This document shows, one piece after another, positions 10,073 through 19,855 of a stretch of DNA of 20,197 nt. The notes under the pieces are model-generated. The model worked only from the letters and a program-made list of their open reading frames with translations, was not told where the DNA came from and searched no databases. This DNA is from Neoechinorhynchus agilis. Taxonomy: Eukaryota > Acanthocephala. The stretch covers positions 1 through 20,197 of the forward strand of contig JBMGUZ010000051.1 in the NCBI GenBank assembly GCA_051530055.1, in the 5' to 3' direction. The position numbers and the translations under genes are program-made. The first letter of the stretch is position 1; each line of letters starts with the position of its first letter.

Positions 10073-10626
10073 CAGAAATGTGCAGAGCATAAAAACGACA
10101 AAGCGGACGATTCGGAGTCATGCAAAACAACTAAAATCTTTTTTTGGATGACTATTGAGACGAGGCTTCCCCGCGAAACATCGCAATAAGACTTTTTCGG
10201 TCTTCGGGAAGTGCGATTCTCGTAAAGAAGACACTGAACTGTTTTACGACTTGCTTCATATGATCAACCAACAGCACTCGGCTAACAACGAGTAACCGCA
10301 ACTGGTTATAACAATCATTTACAAACTCACGTTAACTATACTATTCAGCCATAGACCCATTGACTTGTAAGGATGTAGGTTGAACATCAATGTAGTAGGA
10401 AAATCATTTGTAAGAGGTGATATAACTGCTTAACGAAAGACGGACAACGAAACTCACAATTTCGCGTTTTGGCACACTTAACGTAGTATAAAAGTTTGGG
10501 GAAAAAGATTGAACTTCGCTCACATTCCAGTTGAACAAACTTCTCCAATCGAAAAATGAAGCCGTTAGTATCTGCAGAGGTTTTGGGATCTTGTGAGTTC
10601 GTATCACTAGAGCCACGAAGATTATC
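9811..10626. promoter_or_regulatory. Spacer with TATA box for the next gene
   Basis: The first 230 bp belong to the duplicated segment (3' flank of the preceding gene). A strong TATAAAAG lies at 10487-10494, about 135 bp before the ATG at 10627, which would place transcription start near 10515-10525. An upstream ATG at 10557 in another frame would then fall in the 5' leader. I saw nothing else recognisable. Confidence 0.55.
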
Positions 10627-12248
10627 ATGTCTGGAGCTATCGGTTTGATTGCATTGGCATCGATTATTTCTCTGATTGTTGCGCTCACCGTTACTTTTGT
10701 TCACAAGGACGCCGTGACCTCTGCTCCAACTGGTGATGCAAAAGGTAAGCACTTTTTAGAAACTTTAATAGCTTATTACGCTTTTTCGTTGCAGCTCAAT
10801 GTAAGTTCGATTTGCTTTGTTAGAAATCAATACCGAGTCCTATAAGTTTCCAAAGCCAAAACATTGTACGAAGTAAAAGGAGGAGTCAATGGCGGACAAA
10901 GATTTATTCAGGCGGGAAAATACATGCGAAGAAACTTTGATTTCCATCATGAACCAAAGGTTAGTCGGGATTCTTAAAAGGCTACAGTATTTATTTACGA
11001 TTAAGATGGAATTTCGCGTCGAAGAACCGATACGAAATGTTCAAAAAAGAGGGTCAATGCGAGTTCGTGATCTAAAGGGTCAATGCGAGTTCGTGATCTA
11101 AATAAAATATTTGAACTTGCGGTAAGACGATTCAGGTCTGGCTTTCGTTTTGAATTTCATTTTTCTATTAGATGAATGGTCGAGTGGAAGAGATGGCTCT
11201 GAATGTCTTACCTATACACCGACCTCATGGAGTTCAAGTAGAAATGGTCAATGAGCTACCAGGGTAAATCATAAGATAAAGCTTCAAGTTTTTTATTATC
11301 TGCCTATAAAAGAGAACAATTTGAAGTGATTTACCGCGCATTCTACAAGCTTCCTTGCGATTGCTCTGAAAAACGCCTTGAGGATCTTATTGTAATTCTG
11401 GCTCAAATCGAGATTTTGACCAACGATGGAAAACGTGATGTTCTAAACAGTCTTAAATCGGATATATTGGAAGGTATTTTTAAACTTTAAAGAAAATCTC
11501 ATACTGCTTTTTCCTAACTTATCGATGATAATTATGTATATGACGACGCATTCGACGATATATTAGAGGATGATGATCCATGGGAACAAGAGTGCGGAAT
11601 ATGTAAGGAGTGATGTCTTCTTTTATCCTTATTTTGTTAATTCATTTTAAAGTGTACGAAGTCATAGTAACTTACACGGATGACGGAACACTGGGGGATA
11701 AAGTAGAGATTCTCAATTAAATGCTAGGATATAATTCTTTTAAAAGCGTTGAGAATTCCTACCATGATTTGAATACACTCGAACAAGATGAATTCAATAA
11801 CGATGCAATTACGCTCGCCCTTTCTCAAGGATCCGAATATTCGAGTGACCAGGATCCTGTTTATGTCGAGTTCGACAGCTATGGTCAGCGCCCCGTATTC
11901 TTATTGTATAACTTATTTTCATTTCAGAAGTCATTAATCCCGACAGCCCAACCGAGTACAAAATGCACCTCCGAATGTTCATTGATCTAACATGTGAGAC
12001 TTGCATTGAAACCATAACCGAGAAGCTCAGCAAAGAACTCACTATTGTCTTATCAGCGAGTACTGTCGTCTTGCCAGCCGGTGGAAAAGTTGAATTCATT
12101 GGTTGGTTCTGCTAAAATTCCTTCTATTCTCATATTCACATATATAGATTCCAATACAAGACTCAGCCATGACCAAGCTTTGAGTTTTTACGAAAACAGG
12201 GAAGCAATCGATCCTGAGAAATTCACAACACCGGCACCAGTTCAATAA
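10627..12248 (+). pseudogene. Multi-exon secreted or membrane-anchored protein gene, apparently disabled
   Basis: ATG 10627 begins MSGAIGLIALASIISLIVAL, a signal peptide or anchor. Exons by frame and GT-AG borders are 10627-10744, 10847-10959, 11006-11121, 11172-11263, 11313-11473, 11567-11602, 11653-11883, 11928-12101 and 12148-12248. Most introns are 44-50 nt; the first (102 nt) may hide a 6-nt exon at 10795-10800, and the sixth is 93 nt unless a non-AG acceptor is used. Two defects: a 26-bp tandem duplication (11051-11076, 11077-11102) shifts the frame in the third exon, which would be exactly 90 nt without it; and an in-frame TAA at 11718-11720 is followed at once by ATG. Otherwise all phases agree to the final TAA. 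The two halves share a pattern (hydrophobic strand, CxC or CxxC, amphipathic helix), suggesting a repeated domain. Family unknown. It could be two genes, or a working gene with assembly errors. Confidence 0.65.
11051..11102 (+). repeat. Perfect 26-bp tandem duplication inside an exon
   Basis: The unit starting GGGTCAATGCGAGTTCGTGA at 11051-11076 repeats exactly at 11077-11102. It adds 26 nt, not a multiple of three, and brings a stop at 11099-11101 into frame. Perfect identity means it is very young, or a sequencing or assembly artefact. Confidence 0.95.
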
Positions 12249-12249
12249 A
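12244..12249 (+). terminator. Polyadenylation signal overlapping the stop codon
   Basis: AATAAA overlaps the final TAA (12246-12248) of the multi-exon gene. No other AATAAA lies close downstream, so this is the likely 3'-end signal and would give a very short 3' UTR. Confidence 0.45.
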
Positions 12250-12986
12250 GCTGATCACGGATACTCATTAGACCAGATCGTTAATACCTTCAAAATCATC
12301 TCAAAGTTACACTGTCATATTGCATGAATTTCCAAACAAGAGTTTCTCCGCATTTCTAATTTTTGACTAATAATTACGGTCATTAATTCAGTAATCGCTT
12401 TTACGTCGCTAATCTGTTATTACCAGTTATATCAGTCGCTGTCAAATTGCAACATCCTCCAAAAAATATTGATTTTATATCGTTAAAACGCTGAGTTGAT
12501 TCTTAACTAAATCCTAGTTTGCTCGCCGTAGAATTCTTTTATAAAAGATAACTTCCAAACTCTCGATTTGAACATAATCGATTATAGAATTTTCCGTTGG
12601 GCCAAAATCTAGACATCGATAAAAGGTAGCGCTCTCGTCTACAGGCCACCGCTACTTGATGTGATGTATTTCAATAGTTATTCAGCGGCCGTGTGGTGTG
12701 CGCGTTCATATTGCGCTTGATATGTCGAAAGTTCAACGCCACCGGTCGCTGAGTTAGACGGCGGCCCCTTCAAGTGCGGCTTAGCGCCTCCGTTGTGCGA
12801 AAGTTCCGTCCTGAATCTGTACCTATGCCGAAATCCCGGGTTTTAAAGTCGACTCTTTAATAATAAAAACCCTCGGGACACTTGCATCGAGAGGGATCAG
12901 GATAAGTCGAAGGGATACAAAGGAATATGGCCGTGAGGCCCAAAAGAAGATGTCACAAGCAAACAAGAGTGTATGAGGCCTTGGCG
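12249..12986. other. Intergenic spacer with a more GC-rich block and a hairpin
   Basis: No gene was found. The block 12640-12985 is noticeably richer in G and C than its surroundings. At 12834-12878 an interrupted inverted repeat (TCCCGGGTTTT against AAAACCCTCGGGA, with an inner TAAAG/CTTTA pair) could fold into a stem-loop. It may be a fragment of a mobile element; I could not identify it. Confidence 0.4.
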
Positions 12987-14668
12987 TTTGGTACGTGTGG
13001 GTATCGAAACTTTTAAATTTTTCGTAAAAACCATGATTACAGAAAGCTCAAAAGATTAACGCGATGGATATTTTCGCCTTTATGCAATCATTAACACAAT
13101 CACCGAGCCCACATTCGTCCTTTGTTTTTTGTTTTGAGCAACAAAACCGATACGTATTAATTCGCAATATCGTTCCTTGCTCGATTGCCTTTCCCAAGGA
13201 GACGGATAACATTTTCAAATAGAGACATGAATCCAGAAATAAGCAAAATCCTTTTACGTTTAATTCAACGATTGAGCGATAATATTCCGACAAGTGACAG
13301 TCAACGGTTTGAAAACCACATTTTAATTATGGAGGCTACAATGGAATCCATGCGGATTCTAGCGAGCCAAAATGCGACGAGCAAACCAACGCCAGGTGAG
13401 TTCCACAAAAACCTCATATCGATTCCATTATTTCAAATGAGTTTAGGAGTTTTATTTCCTTCAATGAATTCAACTCGAAGTAACGAGCCAGTAAATCTTG
13501 ATAGAATATTTGCCGGTTTGTTGAGAATGGCACCTTCGAACACTGCGGCGTCCGCATTGTCAGTGGCCGCAAACTTAGCAAACGCCCAGCAACAGTGTTT
13601 CCGAATAACTTCCGAACAGTCCAAGGAGCAAAAATCGGCCGAAACAAATCGAATGATTGGCGATAACAACCAAGAACTTGAAGATTTAATGCAATTCATA
13701 ATTCAAAATGCCGATGCCATCGCTGAGAGTCGTCCGCCGCAAATCTTTCCGAGAATAAATGATAATAATCGAGTCGGCGTCATCAGTCTCGAGATGGTAG
13801 ATGAACGCCAAGATTCAGTCGGCAATCCTCAAGCTTTTCTTCAAAAAACATCGCAGCCAACAATGCCTTGGATTTGTGCAAAATGCGGAACTTTCTTAAC
13901 TCCATCGTGGCATCTATATAAAGGTTCGGTCTACTGCTTTTCATGCGCTGACTCGGTCGCATTTTCCGAATGGGAACCGGCCATTCGCGAACTATTTGAA
14001 AAATTCCTGGCTTCAGAATGGATTCCTCCTGTTCTCGATCCGGACCACAGCACAAACATTCACCAAAGAACTCAAATCTCAACACCACGAAGATCGGCAA
14101 AGTCACAGGGGGAACTCGAGATTGAAGGCACAACAAAAATAAGTGAACCAACTCGGGAAAACATTCCATCGGTTCACAATTCGCCGGTTGAAAAATCATC
14201 TGAGGTTTTTATCCATCAAACTGACCATCAAACGGAAAATAATTTGTTTCAGGCAAATGAAGGAGCCACCAATTCTCTTCCACCAATAGAAATTGATAGC
14301 AGTACAAACAGAACAAAAGATAAAGAAGGAGAATCTCAATGTAGAGATAGTTCGTCTGAGAGCAATTTTGTAAGACGAGAGTAATATTGATAAATAAGTT
14401 TTTATTTGTACGTCTGCATTAAGTTATTTCCAAAATACGATATCGAACGGTTGTTAGAGTGAAATCAGAATTGTAAACTTTAAGCGATCCGGGCTTTGTA
14501 GATGTGTTCTTCACAATCCCGGATATAAAATATTTTATCGAGATTTTTCGAAAGATAAAGCCTCGCCAAGCGATGCAGAGCTCCATGAGGTTTGTCGCCT
14601 AACAACTTTCAACAACAACAATAATAACGACGACAACAATTGCAAACAAATTAAATTCCTTTTTTATA
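12987..14668. repeat. Segmental duplication, right copy
   Basis: Matches 8413-10072 at a constant offset of 4,574 bp as far as about 14618. It then carries an extra CAA/AAT-rich stretch of about 30 bp (from about 14619) before the match fades. Both copies have the same orientation, so the duplication is direct. The disabled multi-exon gene lies between them. Confidence 0.93.
13227..14384 (+). CDS. CxxC/CxxC zinc-ribbon-like protein, copy 2
   Basis: Paralogue of 8653-9810, with the same start context, length (385 residues) and stop. The cysteine cluster is fully kept (C217, C220, H229, C237, C240). By eye 13 residues differ, seven of them in the polar C-terminal third (for example E to G, P to R, K to T) and none at a cysteine. 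I count about 4 synonymous changes against 13 changed codons, close to a neutral ratio. The coding part nevertheless differs less (about 1.6%) than the flanks (about 3%), so some constraint or conversion is possible. The same 51-nt in-frame GT-AG stretch is at 13396-13446. Function unknown, as for copy 1. Confidence 0.82.
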   Translation: MNPEISKILLRLIQRLSDNIPTSDSQRFENHILIMEATMESMRILASQNATSKPTPGEFHKNLISIPLFQMSLGVLFPSMNSTRSNEPVNLDRIFAGLLRMAPSNTAASALSVAANLANAQQQCFRITSEQSKEQKSAETNRMIGDNNQELEDLMQFIIQNADAIAESRPPQIFPRINDNNRVGVISLEMVDERQDSVGNPQAFLQKTSQPTMPWICAKCGTFLTPSWHLYKGSVYCFSCADSVAFSEWEPAIRELFEKFLASEWIPPVLDPDHSTNIHQRTQISTPRRSAKSQGELEIEGTTKISEPTRENIPSVHNSPVEKSSEVFIHQTDHQTENNLFQANEGATNSLPPIEIDSSTNRTKDKEGESQCRDSSSESNFVRRE

Positions 14669-14759
14669 GGAATTTTTGTGACCACAAATAGCAAAGACGA
14701 TTTTCGGCGTATTTTTTGGAAACCAATCTCAGGTTTTGTTTTTCAATTGAAACTTAGCC

Positions 14760-15111
14760 GGGCTGTGGTAATGATAAAGAAAATCTTTATTTTTGAGCTT
14801 TCATCGTCTTGCTCGAAAATCTACAAAGGCTCATGGAGATGTGAAGTTTGCTAGCGACATCGAAGCCGGGACTTTAGCAGTTCTTGGGCTTTTTTGAGAT
14901 GATTTCCTATTTTTCATTCTCTACGGCCCGGAATGTAGGTTCCTTGGCGATTCCATTGCTGACAAAATTCGATTTGCACTTTATCGAAACTTTGTTTACG
15001 AAATTAACTGAGAACGATATTTGGTCAATTGCAATCGCGATTTCGCTTGGATGGGCCGTTGATATGATAAAGAAAATCTTTAATTTCGAGCTTTCGCAGT
15101 CTTACGGCTGA
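14760..15111 (+). pseudogene. Tandemly duplicated small coding fragment
   Basis: A 50-bp motif (core ATGATAAAGAAAATCTTTA, at 14771-14789 and 15064-15082) occurs twice, 293 bp apart, each time followed by a GAGCTTTC motif. The second lies at the end of an open frame of 70 codons from ATG 14899, whose product has two hydrophobic helices and ends MIKKIFNFELSQSYG. The first encodes the similar MIKKIFIFELSSS. This looks like two copies of a short exon or decayed gene. No family was recognised, and it may not be expressed. Confidence 0.3.
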
Positions 15112-15723
15112 CAGGAAACGTTCGTAAACTCCTGAATCCGGACGCAAAATCTATGCTATCTCCCGTACTTGAACCTTTAGAAAATAGCCGAAGAATCAAA
15201 GGATTCAATTTATTTTAAGATGAGCTTTCTAAAGACTATTTTCAAGTGCTGGATTTGTCCAAAAATTATCCAAAAAAGTGAATTATTGTGTTAAACAAAG
15301 AAGCAAACTGCGACTGTAGAGGTTTCTTTTTTTATCCGAGTCAAAAACGTATCGATGCTTAATTTTAAGAATCATTCATATTATTGATTTCAAGTTAAGT
15401 CTCCGCTGGATTTAATGAAAGTTCTGGACTTTTTATAAAAGCTAAAATGAATTTATTTGATTATTTCGCTACAACAGGAAAATTTAGCACCCGAACAAAA
15501 ATCGATGGTTTATTGAAACCAATCAATAATAGCGAATATGTGTGTGAAAGCGTCAATCGCTCACAATAAACTTTATTTCAAGCTAACATCTCGCTTTATC
15601 TGTGATTCCAAGCTAAGAAACCCCAAGGATGTCTTCATCCCATTGTTGGAACCACAGAATACGCGAGGATTCGTTAATCCCCGCTTTTCACTTGCCCCAT
15701 TAAGCAATCCGATTCAGTTGAAC
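15112..15723. other. Spacer; convergent poly(A) signals; tiny ORF
   Basis: A 40-codon plus-strand frame (15447-15569, starting MNLFDYFATTG) ends in a TAA that overlaps AATAAA at 15565-15570; it could be a last exon or chance. TTTATT at 15572-15577 is AATAAA on the minus strand, 147 bp past the capping enzyme's stop, and is a good candidate for its 3' end. I saw nothing else supportable. Confidence 0.35.
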
Positions 15724-17415
15724 TCAATTTTCTCCTTGAAAATTGCCTGCATTCTCATCCAAGCGTTTCGCAGCTTCCTCGTCGACCCGATTATAGTCTT
15801 CCAAACTATGTATATAAAACAACTTAGGATCGATTGTTGTTATTGTCCTGAAAAGCAAATCCTCTGTAACGGGCCTTTCAATACTTTCTTTGATCGCCAT
15901 TGCAGTTTGGAAAGTATTGGCGATGTCTTTATCGTTTCTGACCCGAATCATCTTCCATTCACCTCCCTCGACAACGCATTCGATTATCTTTTCATTGCAT
16001 TGAAACAATTGAGCCGTGAGTCGAATCCGGGCGAACGGTTCATTGTACTTTCTAACATACAGAAATCAACCAGAACCGATTTTTCGCTTTTCCATATCGT
16101 GGCCAGGAATTACCAATTTGAAGTCGACCGAATTCAATCGTGTAGGTTTATACTTTAGCAGCTCGTAAAATGTTCCAAAAATATAAGGCATATAAACGGG
16201 CTGAAATATAAGACCGTCTGTCTCATGAGGGAGTTCTCTTTTAAACTTCTCATTCAAAAGATGTTTACTGTGTTTGAGGCCGTAAAAATCCTTTCTTCGA
16301 ATCCCAAACGGTTCTCGACTTCGGTCTATCGCTCCGCATTCCATTGCACGATGACGAGGCAAAATAATCTCTCTCAAAATGAGTTCCAAGCGTTTATCAA
16401 AGTCGAGTTCTTTACCGGCAGGATGCCCGTTGAATGCCAAGACGTCGAATATAAGAAATCGAGGAATCCGTTTGCCTTCAACTACATCTTCCACCATCTC
16501 TCCATCAAGTAAAGTCTGACGAAGATGATCTTTGGTGCCACGTTTCGTCACAAACGTCAGGTTTCTCACTTTAAAGATTGAATTGCGCCGGTCAATCATA
16601 TAAATTTCGTTTTTCGCTCGAATTAAACACAAATACCGGGTTCCGTCATCCTTCCAGCTTACGCGATAATCCAACTGCCGCAATGTTTGGATATTATTGA
16701 GTGTCATTGATACCGGCTGGCTACCGATGAATCCTCTTCCATGACTTTCTGGACAAAGGTCCTTTATGTTTTGTCGAATTTCGTTGATTTTTCTTCGATC
16801 TCTGTCGTATCTTAGTCGATAGATGAACGGAACATCTACCGAGAAGCCCTCTGATAAACCTGTTGGTTGGTTTACTTCCTCATTCGAACTATCCAGAATG
16901 GAAGGATTTGGTTTTTCCGCTAGCGCGTCGATTTTCCTTTTTGATTTAAAATCTGCCGACTTTGGGTCAACTGCAACCCTTTTTCTACGTGGACTTTGTT
17001 CCCGGGTTTCCGAGTCCGTTGTTTGCGCCATTTGATTCGATCTTTTACGAAAACCGATGTCTTCATTTGATCTTTTTCTCGATTTCATGTGTTCATCCTC
17101 CTCTTTAATTATTTGAGTCTTGAGCGAAGCATTTAACTCAGTTTGATGATCAGCGGACGATTGCGAAACTCTTCGCTTCGACCGAATGCTGTGCTCGTCC
17201 GAATCACTTATGGATCGTTTTCGTCCACCAGCGAACTTCTTTCTCTTAATATCGGCGATATCGATTACGTCGTTTGCTTCTTGCTTTGATCCATAATTTG
17301 TACTGGTTTCGATACTCACGGCTTCTGTCGAATTCATGGTGGATGCCGGATCCTTGGTATCAATTTTGCGCTTTAATAGCACGCCGGTTCGCCAACTCGA
17401 GTACCGTAATCTCAT
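15724..17415 (-). CDS. mRNA capping enzyme, guanylyltransferase part, with in-frame TGA
   Basis: GTP:RNA guanylyltransferase adds the GMP cap to nascent mRNA in the nucleus. From ATG 17415, residues 1-200 are a Lys/Arg/Ser-rich linker with several nuclear-localisation-like clusters. The catalytic domain follows: GFIGSQPVSM, then motif I SWKDDGTRY (the nucleotidyl lysine is K255), motif III LLDGEMV (about 302-308), motif IV ETDGLIF (about 398-404) and motif V LLKYKP (about 419-424). A TGA at 16066-16068 follows residue 449, but the same frame continues FLYVRKYNEPFARI, matching the conserved LLYVGGYERPFAQI of animal capping enzymes, then KIIECVVEGGEWK and motif VI, to a final TGA at 15724. A 66-nt phase-0 GT-AG intron could remove the inner TGA, though at the cost of conserved residues. 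I saw no N-terminal triphosphatase domain (HCx5R). It is either a real gene with an intron, or a recently disabled or partial copy. Confidence 0.88.
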
Positions 17416-18522
17416 AAATCTATAGAATGCTTTAATCGATGTCTTATTAATGATTTTGATTTAATCGCATCCTTATCTTTGCAGCAGTTCGATCTTTTAG
17501 TGAAGAATTCAACCTCGAACACATGACGGTCTCTGAGTCTACTCATTTTGGGTAAAATCCAACGGCAAATGGGAATCTTCGTAAGGGCGACCACTTCTCC
17601 GATGGGTTCTGGAGGGTGATTACGAACAAGAAACCGTATCTTCTTCTAATGTGGCAGCCGGCTAACGAAGCCGTGGAATAAATTTCTTATCAAGTTCTGT
17701 GAATTTCTATTAAAACCTTTCCCTTTTATTAGAATGTCGCATGTTCATTACAATAAAATTCGGTAGCACGTTCATTCGAAGGCAACGCTTGAGGACGATT
17801 TCAGCATCTCCTGATTCTCAGTGTATTTGATCATTTCGAAGAAAATCGGCTTGCTCAATTGAATTTTGATCAGTCGGTGGATTGTCCACTGATTTCTAAA
17901 CCGCTTGTTATCTTTTTCGAATTTATCCAAATTAAGCAACTGAAAACAAATGCGGCTACAAAATACTAATTAAATAGCCCGTGAGATTTTTAGGTTTAAA
18001 GGAAATTTCAGTTCAATTCTTCCTTTGGGAGCATCGAGTCCAGTTAGACAAAATGCGAACATCGAATAAATAAAATGACTTTATATTTGAATTCCCGTCA
18101 CTTAAACGCAATGGGTTTTTAGCGTTTCAATTTTTAGGCCATGAATCGATATTTCTGATTGAAAAATAACGATTTTTTATATATTGCCACCATAAAGTAT
18201 CGATTCTAAATTTTCATTCGAAGAAGCTTAAAACTGTCCGTCGGTACAATAATAAACATTTTCTATTCAGCACTTTAGAAAACCCAATAAAATCGCTTTA
18301 AACCTAAGACTTTGAGCAAGCAAACAAAATGACTACTTTTCCCGAATTGATTTATCGATAAAAAGTCGACTAAAAATTTTAAATGTGCGCCGAATAATAA
18401 AACGGACCCGAATTCTGTCGTTTTTTCGTAACTTCCAAAACGCCGTCCGCTTTCTAAAGCGCTGCACCCGCATTCCTCGCGTCGTTCTGTTTTGTTCTCC
18501 GGTGAATCGAGCGACTTTGGCG
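17416..18522. other. Spacer upstream of the capping enzyme
   Basis: A minus-strand frame at 17412-17594 includes KIPICRWILPKMSR, faintly like the KIPPRWLNCP start of animal capping enzymes, so it could be a remnant or exon of the N-terminus, but the resemblance is weak. The rest is AT-rich, and I see no other gene. It may hold divergent promoters for the capping enzyme and the plus-strand exon at 18523. Confidence 0.35.
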
Positions 18523-18578
18523 ATGGTGGAAAATCGTTTACGTTCGTACCGAGGACGAATGGAAGCGTCTCAATGCAA
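18523..18578 (+). CDS. Candidate first exon of an unknown plus-strand gene
   Basis: The ATG at 18523 reads MVENRLRSYRGRMEASQC into a strong GTGAGT donor (18579-18584). The short basic start recalls the NRLRSYKNKG phrase at the N-terminus of importin-alpha proteins, but 18 residues are too few to name it. Only about 30 bp of the putative intron remain before copy 2 of the degraded, possibly viral block begins, so the rest of the gene lies beyond the window, or was cut off by that insertion, or never existed. Confidence 0.3.
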
Positions 18579-18614
18579 GTGAGTAATATTTTGAAATTGT
18601 GGGAAATCTCTGTT

Positions 18615-19855
18615 TTTCCTTTGAAATAATGTTGAATTTTCGTATTTCCAACGACAGCAGTATGCAAACCATGTAACAAGTTGTAGAGCTCGAAAGTTGA
18701 TGGGACGAACTCATTGGCGACTTTAAGTGTCGGGCGGGCCATTCTGAAAATGTCAAATGCAGTAAGGAGCGTATATTGAGGAGCAACCTTAAAATGGGCG
18801 GATTTGGCCGATTTCTGATCTTGTTCTGTATCACGTACAGTTCGGGGTTCTAGAGTTTTGGTTGTCTCGGAATCCTTTGTTTGTGTCATTTCCGTTTTAT
18901 CAAAGATTGGACGTTGTTTATCACCCATGTAAGGTTTTTCAACAACTGTAAGACGAGCAACGGCTGTTTCGGGGTCTTCTGGGTTTGAAGGAGTGACTCG
19001 ATTCGTGCCTGATTCTCTATCGTAATTGCGTCTCATATTTGGACAACAAAAGAAGTTGCCGAATAGTATTTTAGCTCATTCTCGGGGGAGGAATTAGTCC
19101 GGACCGCCGGAAGATCGGATACTCTAAGAAGGCCGAACTGTATTAAAGGATAGAAGTAATAGCCGGGGTCGTAGTTCCATGACAGCCTGATACCTGACGT
19201 GTAAGGAACTTGTAATCTACCCATGAATTGGAAATCAAGCGTATTGTTCACCGTTTCCAGCTAGAATGGAGATAGCATCTGGCGAGAGCCATCCCGAAGT
19301 ACTGAACTGCCGAAAGTGCCTATTTCTAAGCGAAGAGAGAAGTGTAGTGCGCCTAGTGGCGCGCCATTCGAGATTTTCTATTAACTCGCCCTGGCCATTC
19401 AACGTGTCCAACTCCTTACAGAACGCAGCGCACAAACGCTGATTACGGGAGTTAAGCCCATGTGCCAAGGCGTGCAACATAGGTGGATTATTTCTATGGG
19501 AGAAACAAAGACCCATAAGTCGTTTCTTCGAGGTGCCAATCTTATTAAGAAGATAATGAGCACGCACTCGAACATCGTTACGAATCTTATGGTCTATACT
19601 ATCAGATTTTTCCGCTATGGTTGTGGGCCCAACGAAAGCAGCTTCATACTTGAAGTTTCGCATGGCAGCCTCCATGTCGCGGGTGAATGATCCATTTTTG
19701 TCGGTAGGAACAAAAGTACTGAAATTGCGGTACTTTTCGCGTCTTTCCTTCTTTTCCACTCGAACATGCTCCATATCGCCAAGAGTGGCTTTAGCTCTAC
19801 TTATATAGGCCAGGAAAGCAGTGCCGAGATCAATTGGACTAGTCATGTACCTCAT
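18615..19855 (-). pseudogene. Degraded coding block, possibly virus-derived (copy 2)
   Basis: This is the second copy of the element at 1-1664. The stretches 18615-19056 and 19249-19586 match copy 1 almost perfectly. Between them copy 2 has about 190 bp where copy 1 has about 880 bp, and on the right copy 2 has about 255 bp (19587-19842) that copy 1 lacks. The two are thus differently rearranged mosaics of one source. Minus-strand coding signal is present throughout, but the copy is broken in several places. Near-identity in the shared parts suggests recent duplication. Its right end, with the start of the longest frame, lies inside the 121-bp repeat. No diagnostic motif was recognised, and the viral origin is a guess. 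Confidence 0.45.

Noticed and set aside
15538-16158. 206-codon plus-strand open frame
   Set aside because: It lies antisense to the capping enzyme's C-terminal part, whose motifs are unmistakable. It is a shadow frame.
18275-18614. Minus-strand frame running from the fossil into single-copy DNA
   Set aside because: It crosses the boundary of the repeated block and runs antisense to the candidate exon at 18523. The extension looks accidental.
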